A stretch of 5,171 bases of DNA from the NCBI GenBank assembly GCA_007127495.1, contig SKZG01000586.1:1-5171 (forward strand), written 5' to 3'. This document shows, piece after piece, positions 5,166 through 5,171 of this stretch (its first letter is position 1; each line of letters begins with the position of its first letter). The notes under the pieces are model-generated. The model ran no database searches. It was not told where the DNA came from and worked only from the letters and a program-made list of their open reading frames with translations. The DNA comes from Planctomycetales bacterium (GTDB taxonomy: Bacteria; Planctomycetota; Planctomycetia; Pirellulales; Thermoguttaceae). Position numbers and translations under genes: made by a program.

Positions 5166-5171
5166 GATTGC

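Overview
The window looks like chromosomal DNA of a planctomycete, probably of the Pirellula/Gemmata type. Three things suggest this. A DUF1598 protein is present, and I know that family essentially only from Planctomycetes. Several exported proteins of unknown function sit in a row. The gaps hold short palindromic repeats of a kind I recall from planctomycete intergenic DNA. The DNA is GC-rich and the genes are well spaced. The organism call rests on family recognition, not on a search.

Layout. Positions 1-1206 (+) hold the 3' part of a signalling gene: the end of an HDOD domain, an Ala-rich linker, and a GGDEF-like domain whose catalytic residues are lost. It converges, with an 11-nt gap, on a leftward block of three genes. 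Read in their own direction these are a 189-aa exported protein (5074-4505), a 391-aa exported TPR protein with a Pro-rich tail (4197-3022), and a 450-aa exported DUF1598 protein (2570-1218). Each has a clear Shine-Dalgarno sequence and an N-terminal signal peptide. Two large gaps (307 and 451 nt) separate them, so they are more likely separate transcription units than a tight operon. A good sigma-70-like promoter lies upstream of the DUF1598 gene.

The most interesting content is in the gaps. The 4198-4504 gap holds a perfect 22-bp inverted repeat around a 54-bp centre that itself holds a palindrome. The same repeat core recurs at 5143-5165 (23 nt, two mismatches), and a 12-nt piece recurs at 3005-3016. 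The four copies alternate in orientation, so that the 189-aa gene and the TPR gene each lie between two inverted copies. The 5' leader of the 189-aa gene can form two mutually exclusive hairpins. The 5' leader of the DUF1598 gene has a perfect 11-bp stem.

I see no defence system, CRISPR array, transposase, tRNA or rRNA. The three leftward genes probably act outside the cytoplasm, in the periplasm or envelope, but the sequence does not show that they work together.
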